From: Streptomyces sp. NBC_00224
GTDB lineage: Bacteria > Actinomycetota > Actinomycetes > Streptomycetales > Streptomycetaceae
Reading direction: 5' to 3'
Assembly: GCF_041435195.1 (NCBI RefSeq)
Contig: NZ_CP108106.1
Coordinates: forward strand, 2,480,001 to 2,544,000
DNA: 64,000 nucleotides
The position numbers and the translations under genes are program-made. A model generated the notes under the pieces. It ran no database searches. It worked only from the letters and a program-made list of their open reading frames with translations, and was not told where the DNA came from. Of this stretch, positions 1-7,470 are shown in pieces; position 1 is the first letter of the stretch, and each line of letters begins with the position of its first letter.

Positions 1-614
1 CGGTCGACCTGGGCCTGGAGGTCGGCCTCGGTGTACGGGGCCTGCGGCCAGAACTCCTGCTCCAGGCCCTGGTTGGCGAGCGCGCCGCCCGCGAACGAGG
101 TGAGCTCGCCGCGCCCGATGTGCCGGAACAGGTCCATCAGCCACAGCCGGTCCTGCCCGGCCGCGAACCCGGCGCCGAACTCCGTTCCGTAGCGGGTGGT
201 GCCCTTGATGTGCGGGACGCCGGTCGCCTTGTCCCGGGTGATGGTGACGTCGGGGCGCGGGGAGCTGGTGGAGGCGACCTGGCCGCTGGGCACCCCGAAG
301 GAGGCGTCGTTGAAGAAGGAGTTGAGCTTGTCGTCGGTGAGCGAGGACTGGCCGGCGACCAGCGCGTCGTACTTGCCGAGCTGGTCGTCGCTGTGCGCGG
401 GATGGGTGCCGAAGGCCTTGTTGCCGAGGATCTCGACGAGGGTGGCGTTGCCGTTCTCGCCGGGCGGCAGGATGTCGCCGCAGCGCCCAAGGCAGTAGTC
501 GCTGTTGGGTGGTTCGGCGGCGCCGGCCTGGCTGAGCGGGGCGAGCAAAGCGGCCGAGAGGGCGATCACGGTGGCGGCGGTGGCGGTTCTGAGCCGTGCG
601 GTGGGTCGTCGCAT
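1..614 (-). CDS. Penicillin acylase family protein, N-terminal part (runs off window)
   Basis: Secreted N-terminal-nucleophile hydrolase of the penicillin/homoserine-lactone acylase family, which hydrolyses amide bonds of acylated small molecules. Only about 204 residues lie in the window and the gene continues past position 1. The ATG at 614 follows a GGAGC ribosome site. Residues 1-33 form a signal peptide (Arg-rich start, Ala/Leu core, AxA-type end near QAGAA). Downstream, ITRDKATGVPHIKG and FAAGQDRLWLMDLFRHIGRG match the family's alpha-chain signature. The catalytic Ser that begins the beta chain lies outside the window, so activity cannot be judged. The substrate is unknown; quorum-signal or beta-lactam acylation are both possible from the family. 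Confidence 0.85.
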   Translation of the reverse strand, partial: MRRPTARLRTATAATVIALSAALLAPLSQAGAAEPPNSDYCLGRCGDILPPGENGNATLVEILGNKAFGTHPAHSDDQLGKYDALVAGQSSLTDDKLNSFFNDASFGVPSGQVASTSSPRPDVTITRDKATGVPHIKGTTRYGTEFGAGFAAGQDRLWLMDLFRHIGRGELTSFAGGALANQGLEQEFWPQAPYTEADLQAQVD

Positions 615-684
615 GCGTGCTCCTTGTGAGGACCGATGCGGCGGACGTTACTGAGGGGTACCGCCGGAGGGAAGATGAACACAC

Positions 685-750
685 GTCACCTTTCCCGAAC
701 GTGCGTGACCTTTCCGGAATCACCACAGGGCGACATCACCACAGGGCGAC
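685..750. repeat. Two sets of short direct repeats in the acylase upstream region
   Basis: The 299-base gap 615-913 holds GTSACCTTTCCSGAA twice (685-699 and 705-719, 20-base offset). An exact 16-base tandem, ATCACCACAGGGCGAC, follows at 719-734 and 735-750. Both lie 70-140 bases upstream of the secreted acylase start. Offsets of 16-20 bases are typical of regulator half-sites on one helix face, so this may be a regulatory region, but no regulator is identified. Nothing else is recognised in the gap. Confidence 0.4.
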
Positions 751-913
751 GGAGGCGGGGCGCCCGGAGCACGCGGGGGGCGTGCGACGGTATCCGGTCA
801 GCGCTGCCTGATGGGGCCCATCGGATTTTCGATGGAGCCGGATCGGGTAGCCGTACGTCCATTCCTCGACGCCGAGCATTCGCCGAAGTACGAGTGACGG
901 AGGTGGCAGGGCC

Positions 914-1525
914 ATGGCTGGTTTCCGCAGCCTTGCGAGACAGGTGCGCGACCCAGGGAACGATCTCGCACTGCGCCGGTATTCGCTGCGCAAGTGCCTT
1001 GAACGGTTCGCCCCTTATGGACACCGGGCGACCTGGGACCATCTGTGTGCGGGGCACGGCATCGGGCCGGAGGACCGGGCGCCCGATCCGGCGCGGCTGG
1101 TGGCCGCGCTCGACGAGCTGGAGGCGGCGCGGGCCGTCTGGCTCGGATACGAAGCGGAGTTCGCGGCCCGCAGGAAGCGTGAGAAGCACGCCGGCCTGCG
1201 CAACCCCGGCTCCTTCGACGACTGGCACCGGCGGACCTGGGGCGGTTTCGGGGTCGCCTGGTGCGACGACCCGTCGGTGCATCCGACGCGGCCGCTGGCC
1301 GAGGTGCTCGGCCGGATCATCGCGGCCCTGCGGACGGTGCCGGGCGCGGGTTGCCCGGTGTGCGACGGGCAGGCGCTGGTGTGGCAGCGGGACCTGGCCC
1401 ACGATCCGTGGTGCGGCCCGGTCTGCACGGGCTGCGGAATCCTGGTGCCGCAGCCGGTGCTGACCGCCGAGGCACTGGTGCGCGCCAAGTCGGTACGGCG
1501 CGGAGCGCTGGCATCGGTGGCCTGA
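914..1525 (+). CDS. Hypothetical protein with C-terminal Cys-rich knuckles
   Basis: Conserved-looking protein of 203 residues with no recognised catalytic family. The ATG follows GGAGGTGGCAGGGCC, a good ribosome site. The N-terminal two thirds are Arg- and Trp-rich and soluble, with no signal peptide or membrane segment. Near residues 145-180 are CPVCDG and, after a short loop, CGPVCTGCG, a CxxC...CxxC arrangement that resembles a zinc ribbon. It stands alone: a strong hairpin follows the stop and the next gene is on the other strand. Zinc binding is inference and no function is proposed. Confidence 0.6.
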   Translation: MAGFRSLARQVRDPGNDLALRRYSLRKCLERFAPYGHRATWDHLCAGHGIGPEDRAPDPARLVAALDELEAARAVWLGYEAEFAARRKREKHAGLRNPGSFDDWHRRTWGGFGVAWCDDPSVHPTRPLAEVLGRIIAALRTVPGAGCPVCDGQALVWQRDLAHDPWCGPVCTGCGILVPQPVLTAEALVRAKSVRRGALASVA

Positions 1526-1529
1526 GACA

Positions 1530-1575
1530 CGCGGGGGCGGAGGCGGCCACGGGCCGCACGGGGGCCGCCCCCGCG
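1530..1575 (+). terminator. Hairpin after the 914-1525 gene
   Basis: CGCGGGGGCGG (1530-1540) pairs perfectly with CCGCCCCCGCG (1565-1575), and a second GC-rich stem lies in the loop. It begins a few bases after the stop codon at 1525. There is no U-tract, as is usual in Streptomyces. It may act bidirectionally between the convergent genes. Confidence 0.6.
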
Positions 1576-1590
1576 ATGTCAGGACGCCCG

Positions 1591-1649
1591 CTTCCCGTAC
1601 GGCCGACTCCCGTACGCCCACTTCCCGTACGGCCAGCTTCCGTACGGCT
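1591..1649. repeat. Short tandem repeat, four imperfect CTTCCCGTACGGCC units
   Basis: CTTCCCGTACGGCC-like units begin at 1591, about 1607, 1621 and about 1637, with small changes. They fill the gap between the convergent 914 gene and soxR and run into the soxR stop codon. CCGTACGG is itself palindromic, so the array could form small hairpins. It looks like slippage expansion; no role is evident. Confidence 0.5.
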
Positions 1650-2148
1650 AACAGGCCTCGCACGCGGCGGCGTCGGGCGCGACCTGCTTCTTCTTGCGCT
1701 CGGGCAGCAGTCGCGAGCCGGTGAGGCGTTCGCCGGAGATGTCGTCCGGGTTGGACAGGACACAGGTCTCCAGCGACAGACACCCGCAGCCGATGCAGTC
1801 CGTCAGATGGTTGCGCAGCCGGTTCAGCTGCTTGATGCGCTCGTCGAGTTCGGAGCGCCAGGTCTCGGAGAGCCGCGCCCAGTCCTCGCGGGTCGGGGTG
1901 CGCTCCTCGGGGAGTTCGGAGAGGGCGTCCCGGATCGTGGCGAGCGGGATGCCCACGCGCTGGGCGGCCCGCACGAAGGCGACCCGGCGCAGCACGTCGC
2001 GGCTGTAGCGGCGCTGGTTGCCCGAGGTGCGGCGGCTGCTGATCAGACCCTTGGACTCGTAGAAGTGCAGGGCGGACACGGCGGCCCCGCTACGGGCGGA
2101 CAGCTGACCGACCGTGAGCTCATGGACCTTCTCTGGAATCTGCGGCAC
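1648..2148 (-). CDS. soxR: Redox-sensing MerR-family activator SoxR
   Basis: Redox-sensing transcription factor of 166 residues; oxidation of its [2Fe-2S] cluster by redox-active compounds switches it on. The N-terminal winged helix-turn-helix (about residues 10-50, [11 protein letters not shown] and [12 protein letters not shown]) is typical of MerR proteins and is followed by the dimerisation coiled coil. The cluster motif [12 protein letters not shown] gives Cys118, 121, 123 and 129, the complete SoxR signature. In Streptomyces, SoxR does not drive an oxidative-stress regulon but responds to endogenous pigments and quinones (family knowledge). It is divergent from the MaoC gene with 128 bases between starts, but I see no canonical SoxR box there. 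The C-terminus carries an extra CEAC. Confidence 0.95.
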   Translation of the reverse strand: MPQIPEKVHELTVGQLSARSGAAVSALHFYESKGLISSRRTSGNQRRYSRDVLRRVAFVRAAQRVGIPLATIRDALSELPEERTPTREDWARLSETWRSELDERIKQLNRLRNHLTDCIGCGCLSLETCVLSNPDDISGERLTGSRLLPERKKKQVAPDAAACEAC

Positions 2149-2181
2149 TCCTCGAACCCTACTGCTCGGCTGTGATCGCCG

Positions 2182-2227
2182 TTGACAGCGGGCACCGCCC
2201 CCAGCATGCTGAGCAAGCGCTTGGACA
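2182..2227 (+). promoter_or_regulatory. Promoter and KstR2-like TetR operator before the MaoC gene
   Basis: A -35 TTGACA (2182-2187) is followed after 17 bases by a weak -10 CATGCT (2205-2210). Immediately downstream lies AGCAAGCGCTTGGA (2212-2225), which matches the mycobacterial KstR2 operator AnCAAGnnCTTGnT at all but the last base. A near-copy lies upstream of the neighbouring tetR gene at 3425-3440. The site would cover the transcription start, as expected for repression. Confidence 0.55.
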
Positions 2228-2276
2228 GTGGAGGCGCAAAGGCAGCTGAAGCATGCGAGAGAGGCAGGAACCGGGC

Positions 2277-2738
2277 ATGGCAGAGCCGAGGATCTTCACC
2301 TCCGCCGACGAGCTGAAGGCCGGAGTGGGCGAGCCGCTCGGGTACAGCGACTGGCTGGAGATCGACCAGCACCGCATCGACCTGTTCGCCGACGCCACCG
2401 GGGACCACCAGTGGATCCACGTCGACCCGGCCCGCGCCGCGGCCGGCCCGTTCGGCACGACAATCGCGCACGGCTATCTGACGCTCTCCCTTCTCCCGGC
2501 CCTGGTACCGCAGGTGTTGCGCGTCGAGGGCATGAAGATGGGCATCAACTACGGCACGGAGAAGGTCCGTTTCCCCGCCCCGGTCCCGGTCGGCTCCCGT
2601 CTGCGCGCCACCGCCGTCCTGACGGACGTGGCGGAGGCGGGCGGCGGGGTACAGGTGACCGCGAAGGTCACGGTGGAGCGCGAGGGCGGCGAGAAGCCGG
2701 TGTGCGTGGCGGAGTCCGTGTCCCGGTACTTCTTCTGA
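2277..2738 (+). CDS. MaoC-like hotdog-fold dehydratase
   Basis: Enoyl-CoA hydratase/dehydratase of the MaoC family, 153 residues, acting on acyl-CoA thioesters in the cytosol. The signature [11 protein letters not shown] supplies Asp43 and His48 of the R-specific hydratase motif, and HGYLTLSL follows at residues 65-72. The ATG at 2277 is preferred because AGGA lies 7 bases upstream; an in-frame ATG at 2253 has no ribosome site. It is convergent with a TetR regulator whose probable operator overlaps this gene's promoter, and it sits near an acyl-CoA dehydrogenase. A role in fatty-acid or side-chain beta-oxidation is inferred. The physiological substrate cannot be read from the sequence. Confidence 0.85.
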   Translation: MAEPRIFTSADELKAGVGEPLGYSDWLEIDQHRIDLFADATGDHQWIHVDPARAAAGPFGTTIAHGYLTLSLLPALVPQVLRVEGMKMGINYGTEKVRFPAPVPVGSRLRATAVLTDVAEAGGGVQVTAKVTVEREGGEKPVCVAESVSRYFF

Positions 2739-2754
2739 GCGGACCCGCGGGCCG

Positions 2755-3384
2755 CTACTTCCGCTGCGCCCCGACCATCCGCAGCACCAGGTCCGCGTAG
2801 AGCGCGCCGACCTCGTCCGGGGTGCGGCGGCCCTCGGTGTTGAACCAGCGGGCCACGTCGATGCAGAGCGACAGCACCGCGAGGGTGGTGCCGGGGACGT
2901 CCGGGACGTCGAACTCGCCCGTCGCCACGCCCTCGTTGAGGATGCGCCGCACGGCGGCGTCGCTGCGGCGGCGCAGGCCCACGATCTCGGTGCGGTGCTC
3001 GGCGCCGAGCGCGTCGAGCTCGTACTGGACCACTCGGGCGGTCATGTGGTGCCCGGCGTGCCACCGTACGAAGGAGCGCACCGCGCCGTCGAGCCGGTCG
3101 GCGGCGGTGCCCGGAGCGTCCGCCGCCGTCTCCAGGATCTCCAGGGCCTTGTCGTGGCCGATCCGGCTGATCCGGTGAAGCAGCTCTTCCTTGGTCTTGT
3201 AGTGGATGTAGAGCGCGGCCGGGCTCATTCCGGCGCGGCCCGCGATGTCACGGGTCGTCGTGGCGTGGTAGCCGCGCTCCGCGAAGGCCTCCACGGCGGC
3301 GACGAGCAGCCTCCGGGCGGCCTCGGGCGTGACCTCGCCCCACGGCTTGTCCTCGCCGCCCACCGTCTGCTCAGCCGCGTCCAT
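2755..3384 (-). CDS. TetR-family regulator, KstR2-like
   Basis: TetR-type repressor of 209 residues. The helix-turn-helix occupies roughly residues 35-65 (AFAERGYHATTTRDIAGRAG and MSPAALYIHYKTKEELL), followed by an all-helical ligand domain. The ATG at 3384 has GGAAGGGG 6 bases upstream; an upstream start at 3414 lacks this. Sites resembling the KstR2 consensus lie in its own upstream region (3425-3440) and at the MaoC promoter (2212-2225), suggesting autoregulation and control of MaoC with an acyl-CoA effector. KstR2 proteins control cholesterol ring catabolism in mycobacteria, but no steroid genes are visible here, so a general acyl-CoA catabolic role is more likely. Confidence 0.8.
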   Translation of the reverse strand: MDAAEQTVGGEDKPWGEVTPEAARRLLVAAVEAFAERGYHATTTRDIAGRAGMSPAALYIHYKTKEELLHRISRIGHDKALEILETAADAPGTAADRLDGAVRSFVRWHAGHHMTARVVQYELDALGAEHRTEIVGLRRRSDAAVRRILNEGVATGEFDVPDVPGTTLAVLSLCIDVARWFNTEGRRTPDEVGALYADLVLRMVGAQRK

Positions 3385-3424
3385 CGCCTGCCCCTTCCTT
3401 CGGACGAACACCATACCCCGAAGG

Positions 3425-3440
3425 TGAGCAAGCGCTTAGA
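3425..3440. promoter_or_regulatory. Second KstR2-like operator, upstream of tetR
   Basis: TGAGCAAGCGCTTAGA shares its first 13 bases with the site at 2210-2225. It lies 40-56 bases upstream of the tetR start on the minus strand, with TATGGT as a possible -10 (3415-3410). This position fits autorepression. Confidence 0.55.
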
Positions 3441-3448
3441 GCGTGCGG

Positions 3449-3736
3449 CTACAGCTTCTGGAACGGGTCGTGCTCGGCGAGCAGCTTCTCCAGGCGGGCC
3501 TGGTCGACCCGGCTGACGATCTGCCCGGCCTCCTGGCGGTCGCGGACCACCTTGGCGAGCGTGAAGGCGGAGGTGACGAGGTAGAGGACGGCTATCCCGA
3601 GGAAGGCGCGCACCCAGGCGTCGGCCTGGAGCCGGGTGATGCCGATGGCCGTGGCCCCGATGGCGATGGCGAAGGACGCGACGGCCTGCCCGTAGTACGC
3701 GGCCGTGTTCTGCTGCTTGACCGGTGTCTCACTCAT
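3449..3736 (-). CDS. Small membrane protein of the YiaA/YiaB two-helix family
   Basis: 95-residue inner-membrane protein. Two hydrophobic helices, YGQAVASFAIAIGATAIGIT (about residues 13-33) and AFLGIAVLYLVTSAFTLAKV (about 43-62), are followed by a charged cytoplasmic tail. This is the layout of the YiaA/B two-helix domain. The ATG at 3736 (MSETPVKQQN) is the likely start because the 12 upstream codons are Pro/Arg-rich and unlike a gene start; no clear ribosome site is seen. It lies between an acyl-CoA dehydrogenase and tetR on the same strand. Function is unknown. Confidence 0.7.
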   Translation of the reverse strand: MSETPVKQQNTAAYYGQAVASFAIAIGATAIGITRLQADAWVRAFLGIAVLYLVTSAFTLAKVVRDRQEAGQIVSRVDQARLEKLLAEHDPFQKL

Positions 3737-3810
3737 GCGCACAGGATGCGACGGGTGTGGCCGGGGCCACATCCGCTCACGTACTCAGGGCGTACTCAGA
3801 ACACCGGGAC

Positions 3811-4962
3811 TCAGAACGCCGAGACCCCGGTCTCCGCCCGGCCGATGATCAGCTTCTGGATCTGGCTGGTGCCCTCGTAGAGCGTCATCACGCGCGCGTC
3901 GCGGAGCAGCTTGCCGACCGGGTACTCGTCGATGTAGCCGTAACCCCCGTACACCTGAAGAGCGTTGTTGGCCGCGCGCACGGCGGCCTCGGAGGCGAAC
4001 AGCTTCGCCTTGGAGGCGGCGGTGGCGAACTCCTCGCCCCGGTCGATGAGATCGGCGACCCGCCAGGTCAGCAGCCGGGCCGCGTCCACGTCCACGGAGA
4101 TGTCGCTGATCAGCTCCTGGACCAGCTGGTAGTGCGCGATGGTCCGGCCGAACTGCTCGCGCTGCCCGGCGTACGCGACCGCCGCGTCCAGGGCCGCTTG
4201 CGCGATGCCGACGCAGCCCGCCGCCACCGACATCCGCCCCTTGGCCAGCGCGGACATCGCGATCGAGAAGCCTTTGCCCTCCGGCCCGAGCAGCGCGCCG
4301 GAAGGGACGCGCACGTCCTGGAGGACCACCTCGGCGGTCGCCTGGCCGCGCAGGCCGAGCTTGCCGTGGATGGGGCGGCGGCTGAGACCGGGGGTGTCGG
4401 CCGGCACCAGGAAGGCGGAGACGCCGCGGTGTCCGGGGGTGTCGTTGGTGCGGGCGAAGAGCAGCACCACATCGGCCCAGGTGCCGTTGGTGATGAACAT
4501 CTTGGAGCCGTTGATGACGTAGTCGTCGCCGTCGCGGACCGCCCGGGTGGCGAGGTTCCCGGCGTCGGAGCCGGTGCCGGGCTCGGTCAGGCCGAAGCAG
4601 CCGAGCGCCTCGCCGGAGGTCAGGCGCGGCAGCCAGGCCCGCTTCTGCTCCTCGCTGCCCCAGTGCGCGAGGGTCTTGGCGACGAGGCCGAGCGAGACGG
4701 AGACGATGCCGCGCACCGACGAGTCGCCGCGCCCCAGCTCCTCGGTCACCAGGCAGTACGCGAGGTGGTCGCCGCCGGAGCCGCCGTACTCCTCCGGGAT
4801 GGTGAGCCCGAGGAAGCCGAGCGCGCCCAGCTTCTTCACGATCGACCTGTCGACGCTCTCGGCACGGTCCCAGGCGGCGGCGTACGGGACGACCTCGCGG
4901 GCGGTGAAGTCCTCGGCGAGCCGCCGCACCGCGGCCTGCTCCTCGCTCAGCTCCAGGTTCAT
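3811..4962 (-). CDS. Acyl-CoA dehydrogenase
   Basis: FAD-dependent acyl-CoA dehydrogenase of 383 residues, the usual length, catalysing alpha-beta dehydrogenation of an acyl-CoA. The three family domains are present: N-terminal helices, the central beta domain with GCFGLTEPGTGSDAGN (FAD/substrate loop) and ITNGTWADV, and the C-terminal helical domain with REQFGRTIAHYQLVQ. The catalytic base is Glu363 in TLYEGTSQIQ, the short/medium-chain position. Divergent from the tetR gene at 5051; an inverted repeat between them (5006-5022) recurs at the aldehyde dehydrogenase promoter. It is therefore probably repressed by that TetR. Substrate unknown; branched or short chain is likeliest. Confidence 0.92.
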   Translation of the reverse strand: MNLELSEEQAAVRRLAEDFTAREVVPYAAAWDRAESVDRSIVKKLGALGFLGLTIPEEYGGSGGDHLAYCLVTEELGRGDSSVRGIVSVSLGLVAKTLAHWGSEEQKRAWLPRLTSGEALGCFGLTEPGTGSDAGNLATRAVRDGDDYVINGSKMFITNGTWADVVLLFARTNDTPGHRGVSAFLVPADTPGLSRRPIHGKLGLRGQATAEVVLQDVRVPSGALLGPEGKGFSIAMSALAKGRMSVAAGCVGIAQAALDAAVAYAGQREQFGRTIAHYQLVQELISDISVDVDAARLLTWRVADLIDRGEEFATAASKAKLFASEAAVRAANNALQVYGGYGYIDEYPVGKLLRDARVMTLYEGTSQIQKLIIGRAETGVSAF

Positions 4963-5005
4963 GTCGCTCGCACCCCAGGTAGTCCGGTCGGTCGGTCCGC
5001 CGTTT

Positions 5006-5022
5006 AATTAGCGCTGCTAGTT
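5006..5022. promoter_or_regulatory. Shared TetR operator, copy 1
   Basis: AATTAGCGCTGCTAGTT is an imperfect inverted repeat (AAyTA-N7-TAGTT) between the divergent acyl-CoA dehydrogenase and tetR genes. The same 17-mer with four changes, AACTAGCGCCGGTAGTT, lies at 10038-10054 before the aldehyde dehydrogenase. Both continue with TTCC. Two such matches in 64 kb, both before catabolic dehydrogenases, make a common operator likely. Confidence 0.6.
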
Positions 5023-5050
5023 TTCCGTGCGCAGGCCTACTATGTGCCGC

Positions 5051-5728
5051 ATGGCCCGACCGCGCAAGCCCCTCCTCAGCCACGACCGCATCGTCGCGGC
5101 GGCGAGCGCGCTCGTGGACGCCGAGGGGCTCGCGGCCGTCTCGACCCGCCGCCTCGCCGCCGAGCTGGGCGTCAGCGGGCCCTCGCTCTACAACCACTTC
5201 CGTACCAAGGACGAGATCCTGGAGGCGGTGGCGGACGCGACCTCCGCACAGGTCGACCTGTCGATGTTCGAGGCGGGCGACGCCCGCGGCTGGCGCACCG
5301 CGCTGCACGACTGGGCCGTCGCCTACCGCGCGGTCCTCACCCGCCACCCCAACATCGTCCCGGTGCTCGCCCAGGGCCCCGGCCGCCGCCCGGCGGGCCT
5401 GCGGCTCGCGGACGCGGTGTTCGGCGCGATGGTCGCGGCGGGCTGGCCGCCCGCGCAGGCCACCCGCATCGGCGCGCTGATGCGGTACTTCATCATGGGC
5501 TCGGCCCTCGGCTCCTTCGCCCGCGGCTTCGTGGACGACGAGACGGCGTACGACCCGGCCGACTACCCCCACCTCGGCCAGGCCCATCTGCTGGCCGAGC
5601 GGCAGGAGGAGATCGACGAGGGCGCGTTCGGGACCGGGCTGCGGGCGCTCCTGGACGGGCTCCAGACGCAGTACGACGCGCTGCCCCGCCGGACCGCCGT
5701 CCACGGTTCGGCCCCCGCCGAAGGGTGA
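5051..5728 (+). CDS. TetR-family regulator of the acyl/aldehyde dehydrogenase genes
   Basis: TetR-type repressor of 225 residues. The helix-turn-helix lies near residues 28-55 (STRRLAAELGVSGPSLYNHFRTKDEIL), preceded by a basic start MARPRKPLLS. The ligand domain is helical and ends in a Gln/Asp-rich tail. ATG at 5051 is chosen because it begins the typical MARPRKP start; ATG/GTG codons upstream would add a Cys/Arg-rich stub. It is divergent from the acyl-CoA dehydrogenase with the operator at 5006-5022 between them, so autoregulation and control of both flanks is inferred. It overlaps nothing, and an arsR gene follows after 18 bases. Confidence 0.85.
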   Translation: MARPRKPLLSHDRIVAAASALVDAEGLAAVSTRRLAAELGVSGPSLYNHFRTKDEILEAVADATSAQVDLSMFEAGDARGWRTALHDWAVAYRAVLTRHPNIVPVLAQGPGRRPAGLRLADAVFGAMVAAGWPPAQATRIGALMRYFIMGSALGSFARGFVDDETAYDPADYPHLGQAHLLAERQEEIDEGAFGTGLRALLDGLQTQYDALPRRTAVHGSAPAEG

Positions 5729-5746
5729 CGGCGGCATCCTGGAGGC

Positions 5747-6442
5747 ATGACAACCACAAGGGGATCCGGACTGGCCGCGTTCGCCGCGCTGCTCGCCGAC
5801 GAGACCCGGGCGGCCTTCTGTCTGGCGCTGCTCGACGGGCGGGCCTGGACGGCCGGGGAGCTGGCGCGGTACGCGAAGGTCGCCCCCTCCACGGCCAGTG
5901 AGCACCTGGGCAAACTGGTCGCGGGCGGACTGCTCTCCGAGGAGCGGCAGGGGCGGCACCGGTATGTGCGCCTGGCCGACTCCGGGGTCGCCCACCTCGT
6001 CGAGGAGCTGGCGGCCCGTACGGCGCCGGTACGGCCGGGCAACCTCCGGGCCGCGTCCGCGGGCAGCGCGATGGCCCGCGGACGCACCTGCTACGACCAC
6101 CTCGCCGGCCGCCTCGGCATGGCCGTCACGGACGCGATGACGGTACGGGGGCTGCTCACCCAGGACGCCGGGTTCGCGCTGACGCGCGAAGGGGTGGGCT
6201 GGTACGGGGAGTTGGGGCTCGCCCTCGACCACAAGGGCAAGCGCCCGCTGGTGCGCTCGTGCCTGGACTGGACCGAGCGCCGCCCCCATCTGGCCGGGGT
6301 GGCCGGAGCCGTGCTGTGCGCGCACGCGCTGGACGCCGGGTGGTGCGTACGGATCGGCTCCGAGCGGGCGGTGCGGGTGACGCCGGCGGGCGAGGAGGCC
6401 CTGGCCGAGCTGCTCGGGATCGAGAAGGCGACCCTGCGGTGA
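5747..6442 (+). CDS. ArsR-family winged-helix regulator
   Basis: 231-residue ArsR/SmtB-type transcription factor, longer than classical metal sensors because of a C-terminal extension. The winged helix spans roughly residues 10-75 (LADETRAAFCLALLDGRAW, APSTASEHLGKLVAGGLLS, GRHRYVRLA). No ELCVCDL-type metal-binding cysteine pair is seen, so a small organic ligand is more likely than a metal. It lies 64 bases before an EamA transporter, and that gap contains two perfect inverted repeats. Control of the transporter is therefore inferred. Confidence 0.85.
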   Translation: MTTTRGSGLAAFAALLADETRAAFCLALLDGRAWTAGELARYAKVAPSTASEHLGKLVAGGLLSEERQGRHRYVRLADSGVAHLVEELAARTAPVRPGNLRAASAGSAMARGRTCYDHLAGRLGMAVTDAMTVRGLLTQDAGFALTREGVGWYGELGLALDHKGKRPLVRSCLDWTERRPHLAGVAGAVLCAHALDAGWCVRIGSERAVRVTPAGEEALAELLGIEKATLR

Positions 6443-6457
6443 GCCGAGGGGGGAGCG

Positions 6458-6506
6458 CCGAATAATTCGGTGAGCGCCGAACGGTTCCGGCCGTACCGTT
6501 CGGCGC
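6458..6506 (+). promoter_or_regulatory. Two inverted repeats abutting the EamA start codon
   Basis: CCGAAT-A-ATTCGG (6458-6470) is followed by an 11-base-arm repeat, GCGCCGAACGG (6474-6484) with CCGTTCGGCGC (6496-6506). The right arm ends exactly at the ATG (6507). TACCGT (6494-6499) is placed like a -10 for a transcript starting at the ATG, so the gene may be leaderless. A regulator bound here would occlude the promoter; the upstream ArsR is the obvious candidate. There is no ribosome site, which supports leaderless translation. Confidence 0.55.
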
Positions 6507-7463
6507 ATGACGAACTCCTCCCCCACCGGGCGTCGCTCGGAACGACTCGCCCTCGCCGCCGCCGGGGTCTCAGTGGTGCTGTGGGCCTCGGCCTTCGTGT
6601 CGATCCGCAGCGCCGGTGACGCCTACTCCCCGGGGGCGCTCGCCCTGGGGCGGCTGCTCGCCGGCACCGCCGTGCTCGGCGTACTCCTGGTCGCCCGGCG
6701 CGAGGGCCTCCCGCCGCGCGCCGCCTGGCGGGGCATAGCCGTCTCCGGGCTGCTGTGGTTCGGCCTCTACATGGTGGTGCTCAACTGGGGCGAGCAGCAG
6801 GTCGACGCGGGGACGGCCGCGATGGTCGTCAACATCGGCCCGATCCTCATCGCGCTGCTCGGCGCCCGGTTCCTCGGGGAGCGGCTGCCGCCCCGGCTCG
6901 TGGCGGGCATGGGCGTCTCGTTCGCGGGCGCGGTGGCCGTCGGCCTTTCGATGTCCGGCGACGGCGGCGCCAATGTGCTCGGGGTGGTGCTGTGCATGCT
7001 CGCGGCGGTGTCGTACGCGGCCGGTGTCGTGGCGCAGAAGCCCGCGCTCGCCCACGCCAGCGCCCTCCAAGTGACCTTCTTCGGCTGTCTGGTGGGGGCC
7101 GTGGTCTGTCTCCCGTTCAGCGGGCAGCTGGTGTCGGACGCCGCCGACGCGCCGCTCACGGCGACGCTGAACATGGTCTATCTGGGGGTCTTCCCGACCG
7201 CACTCGCCTTCACGACCTGGGCGTACGCCCTGGCCCGCACGACGGCTGGCCGCCTCGGCGCGACCACCTATGTGGTGCCCGCGCTGGTGGTGCTGATGTC
7301 CTGGCTGGTCCTCGACGAGGTCCCGGCATGGCTCACCCTGGTCGGCGGCGCCCTCTGCCTCGCGGGCGTCGCGGTCTCGCGCTCCCGCCCCCGGCGCCGC
7401 ACCGAACGTACGGAACCGGAGAGCGGGAGCACAGCCGTGCCCGCCGTGGCGGACGCCCGATAA
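6507..7463 (+). CDS. EamA/DMT-family membrane transporter
   Basis: Drug/metabolite transporter of 318 residues with ten predicted membrane helices arranged as two EamA repeats. Examples are LALAAAGVSVVLWASAFVSI at the N-terminus and TYVVPALVVLMSWLVLDEVP near the end, a typical second-repeat motif. The C-terminus is a charged, Arg/Glu-rich cytoplasmic tail. Such proteins export amino acids, metabolites or drugs; the substrate is not predictable. The start codon directly follows a long inverted repeat, and the gene follows an ArsR regulator, so ligand-induced export is inferred. Confidence 0.88.
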   Translation: MTNSSPTGRRSERLALAAAGVSVVLWASAFVSIRSAGDAYSPGALALGRLLAGTAVLGVLLVARREGLPPRAAWRGIAVSGLLWFGLYMVVLNWGEQQVDAGTAAMVVNIGPILIALLGARFLGERLPPRLVAGMGVSFAGAVAVGLSMSGDGGANVLGVVLCMLAAVSYAAGVVAQKPALAHASALQVTFFGCLVGAVVCLPFSGQLVSDAADAPLTATLNMVYLGVFPTALAFTTWAYALARTTAGRLGATTYVVPALVVLMSWLVLDEVPAWLTLVGGALCLAGVAVSRSRPRRRTERTEPESGSTAVPAVADAR

Positions 7464-7470
7464 GGCTTCC

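Noticed and set aside
1591..1649. Four short repeats considered as a CRISPR-like array
   Set aside because: Units are adjacent with no unique spacers, no cas genes occur, and the units are self-palindromic. It is simple tandem slippage.
2277..4962. Cholesterol catabolism island suggested by the KstR2-like regulator
   Set aside because: No ring-degradation, Kst, Hsa or Mce genes are present; only generic beta-oxidation enzymes.
3785..6526. A 2.7 kb minus-strand frame across acyl-CoA dehydrogenase, tetR and arsR
   Set aside because: It covers three genes with recognised domains and is an Arg/Pro-rich artefact.
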